This document shows positions 5,552 through 6,263 of a DNA stretch of 6,263 nt, piece after piece. How positions within the stretch are numbered: position 1 is the first letter of the stretch; every line of letters begins with the position of its first letter. A program made the position numbers and the translations under genes. Under the pieces are notes generated by a model. It was not told the origin of the DNA and made no database searches. It saw only the letters and a list, made by a program, of their open reading frames with translations. This DNA is from JANXSD01 sp043758125. GTDB lineage: Bacteria > Bacteroidota > Bacteroidia > AKYH767-A > OLB10. Where the stretch lies: the NCBI GenBank assembly GCA_043758125.1, contig JAYVOC010000004.1, forward strand, positions 1 through 6,263, given 5' to 3'.

Positions 5552-6263
5552 ATGGAAAATACCGAGGAGCAAAATTTATTTATGTCACGATGCCTACAAT
5601 TAGCTTCGCATGGTTTAGGCTATGTTGCTCCTAATCCCATGGTAGGAAGTGTAATTGTACATGAGGGAAAAATTATTGGTGAAGGTTACCATCAAGAATT
5701 TGGTAGTTCGCACGCAGAGGTGAATGCAATTAATTCTGTGATGGATAAATCATTACTTGCGAAAAGTATACTCTATGTAAATCTGGAGCCATGTTCTCAT
5801 CAAGGTAAAACGCCACCTTGTTCATCGTTAATCATTGATTATAAAATTCCGAAAGTCGTTATTGGAATGATAGATCCTTTTGCGAAAGTAAATGGAAATG
5901 GAATTAAGCAATTGGATGATGCAGGAATTGATGTTATTGTTGGAATACACGAGGAAGAATGCAAACAATTGAACAAGCGATTTATTACGCATCAACAAAA
6001 GAAACGTCCTTATTTAATTTTAAAATGGGCTCAAAGTGCAGATGGATTTATTGGTGATGAAAACAAAGAAGTGATAATTAGTAATGCATTAAGTAAAATA
6101 TATTCGCATAAATGGAGATCCGAAGAAGCAGCAATTCTAATTGGTAGCACCACTGCCAAAGTTGATAATCCACAATTAAATGTTCGTGAAAATGAAGGAC
6201 CAAATCCTACTCGGATTCTTATTGATAACAACGGAAATTTACCTGCTAATTTGCACCTCTTTG
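5552..6263 (+). CDS. ribD: Bifunctional riboflavin biosynthesis deaminase/reductase (3' end missing)
   Basis: RibD carries out the second and third steps of riboflavin synthesis from GTP. It deaminates the diaminopyrimidinone ribosyl phosphate, then reduces the ribose with NADPH. The frame is open from ATG 5552 to the right edge (237 codons); full-length RibD is about 340-370 residues. The deaminase domain (about 1-145) has APNPMVG (26-32), HAEV (54-57, zinc ligand H54 and catalytic E56) and EPCSHQGKTPPC (79-90, zinc ligands C81 and C90). The reductase domain begins at RPYLILKWAQSADGFI (152-167), with WRSEEAAILIG (188-198), VDNPQLNVR (204-212) and NPTRILID (218-225). ATG 5582 (M11) is a second possible start with GAGGAG (5564-5569) 12 nt upstream, but the longer form has the family's usual N-terminal length. 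No FMN riboswitch fits in the short spacer. Adjacency to divergent prmC is, from memory, a recurrent Bacteroidota arrangement. Confidence 0.96.
   Translation, partial: MENTEEQNLFMSRCLQLASHGLGYVAPNPMVGSVIVHEGKIIGEGYHQEFGSSHAEVNAINSVMDKSLLAKSILYVNLEPCSHQGKTPPCSSLIIDYKIPKVVIGMIDPFAKVNGNGIKQLDDAGIDVIVGIHEEECKQLNKRFITHQQKKRPYLILKWAQSADGFIGDENKEVIISNALSKIYSHKWRSEEAAILIGSTTAKVDNPQLNVRENEGPNPTRILIDNNGNLPANLHLF

Noticed and set aside
6031..6231. Minus-strand reading frame of 66 codons
   Set aside because: It is antisense to the RibD reductase domain and shows no motif.

Overview
The window looks like chromosomal DNA from a member of the Bacteroidota (class not resolved). Four things support this. The base composition is AT-rich. 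Several gene starts are preceded by the Bacteroidota -7 promoter element TAnnTTTG rather than a TATAAT box, and Shine-Dalgarno sequences are mostly absent. sucC stands alone without sucD beside it. prmC and ribD are divergent neighbours. The proteins also read like Bacteroidota versions of their families, but that is recognition from memory, not a search.

Layout, left to right. (1) 1-971, minus strand: the N-terminal two thirds of a biotin carboxylase (accC type), cut by the window edge. (2) 972-1843: a 213-bp spacer, then a plus-strand HigB/HigA-type toxin-antitoxin pair with overlapping genes. A 22-nt direct repeat (one mismatch) lies on each side of the pair. (3) 1848-2732, minus: an agmatinase-family ureohydrolase. 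(4) 2801-3997, minus: succinyl-CoA synthetase beta subunit, sucC. (5) 4111-4569, plus: a BCP-type peroxiredoxin, divergent from sucC. (6) 4615-5469, minus: prmC, the release-factor glutamine methyltransferase, convergent with the peroxiredoxin. (7) 5552 to the right edge, plus: ribD, the bifunctional riboflavin deaminase/reductase, divergent from prmC and cut by the window edge.

Most of the window is ordinary housekeeping metabolism: acyl-CoA carboxylation, polyamine synthesis, the TCA cycle, peroxide defence, translation termination and riboflavin synthesis. These genes do not form one pathway. The accessory element is the toxin-antitoxin pair. It runs against the flanking genes, is visibly more AT-rich, and sits between two copies of a short hairpin-forming repeat. 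Without it, agmatinase and accC would be same-strand neighbours about 100 bp apart, so it may be an inserted cassette. I saw no RNA gene, CRISPR array, transposase or origin. No gene-free stretch exceeds 300 bases; the longest is 972-1184. I found no clear new multi-gene system. The best leads are the repeat-bracketed toxin-antitoxin unit, its probable leaderless GTG start, and a 14-bp palindrome in the prmC/ribD spacer that carries a -7 promoter element on each strand.
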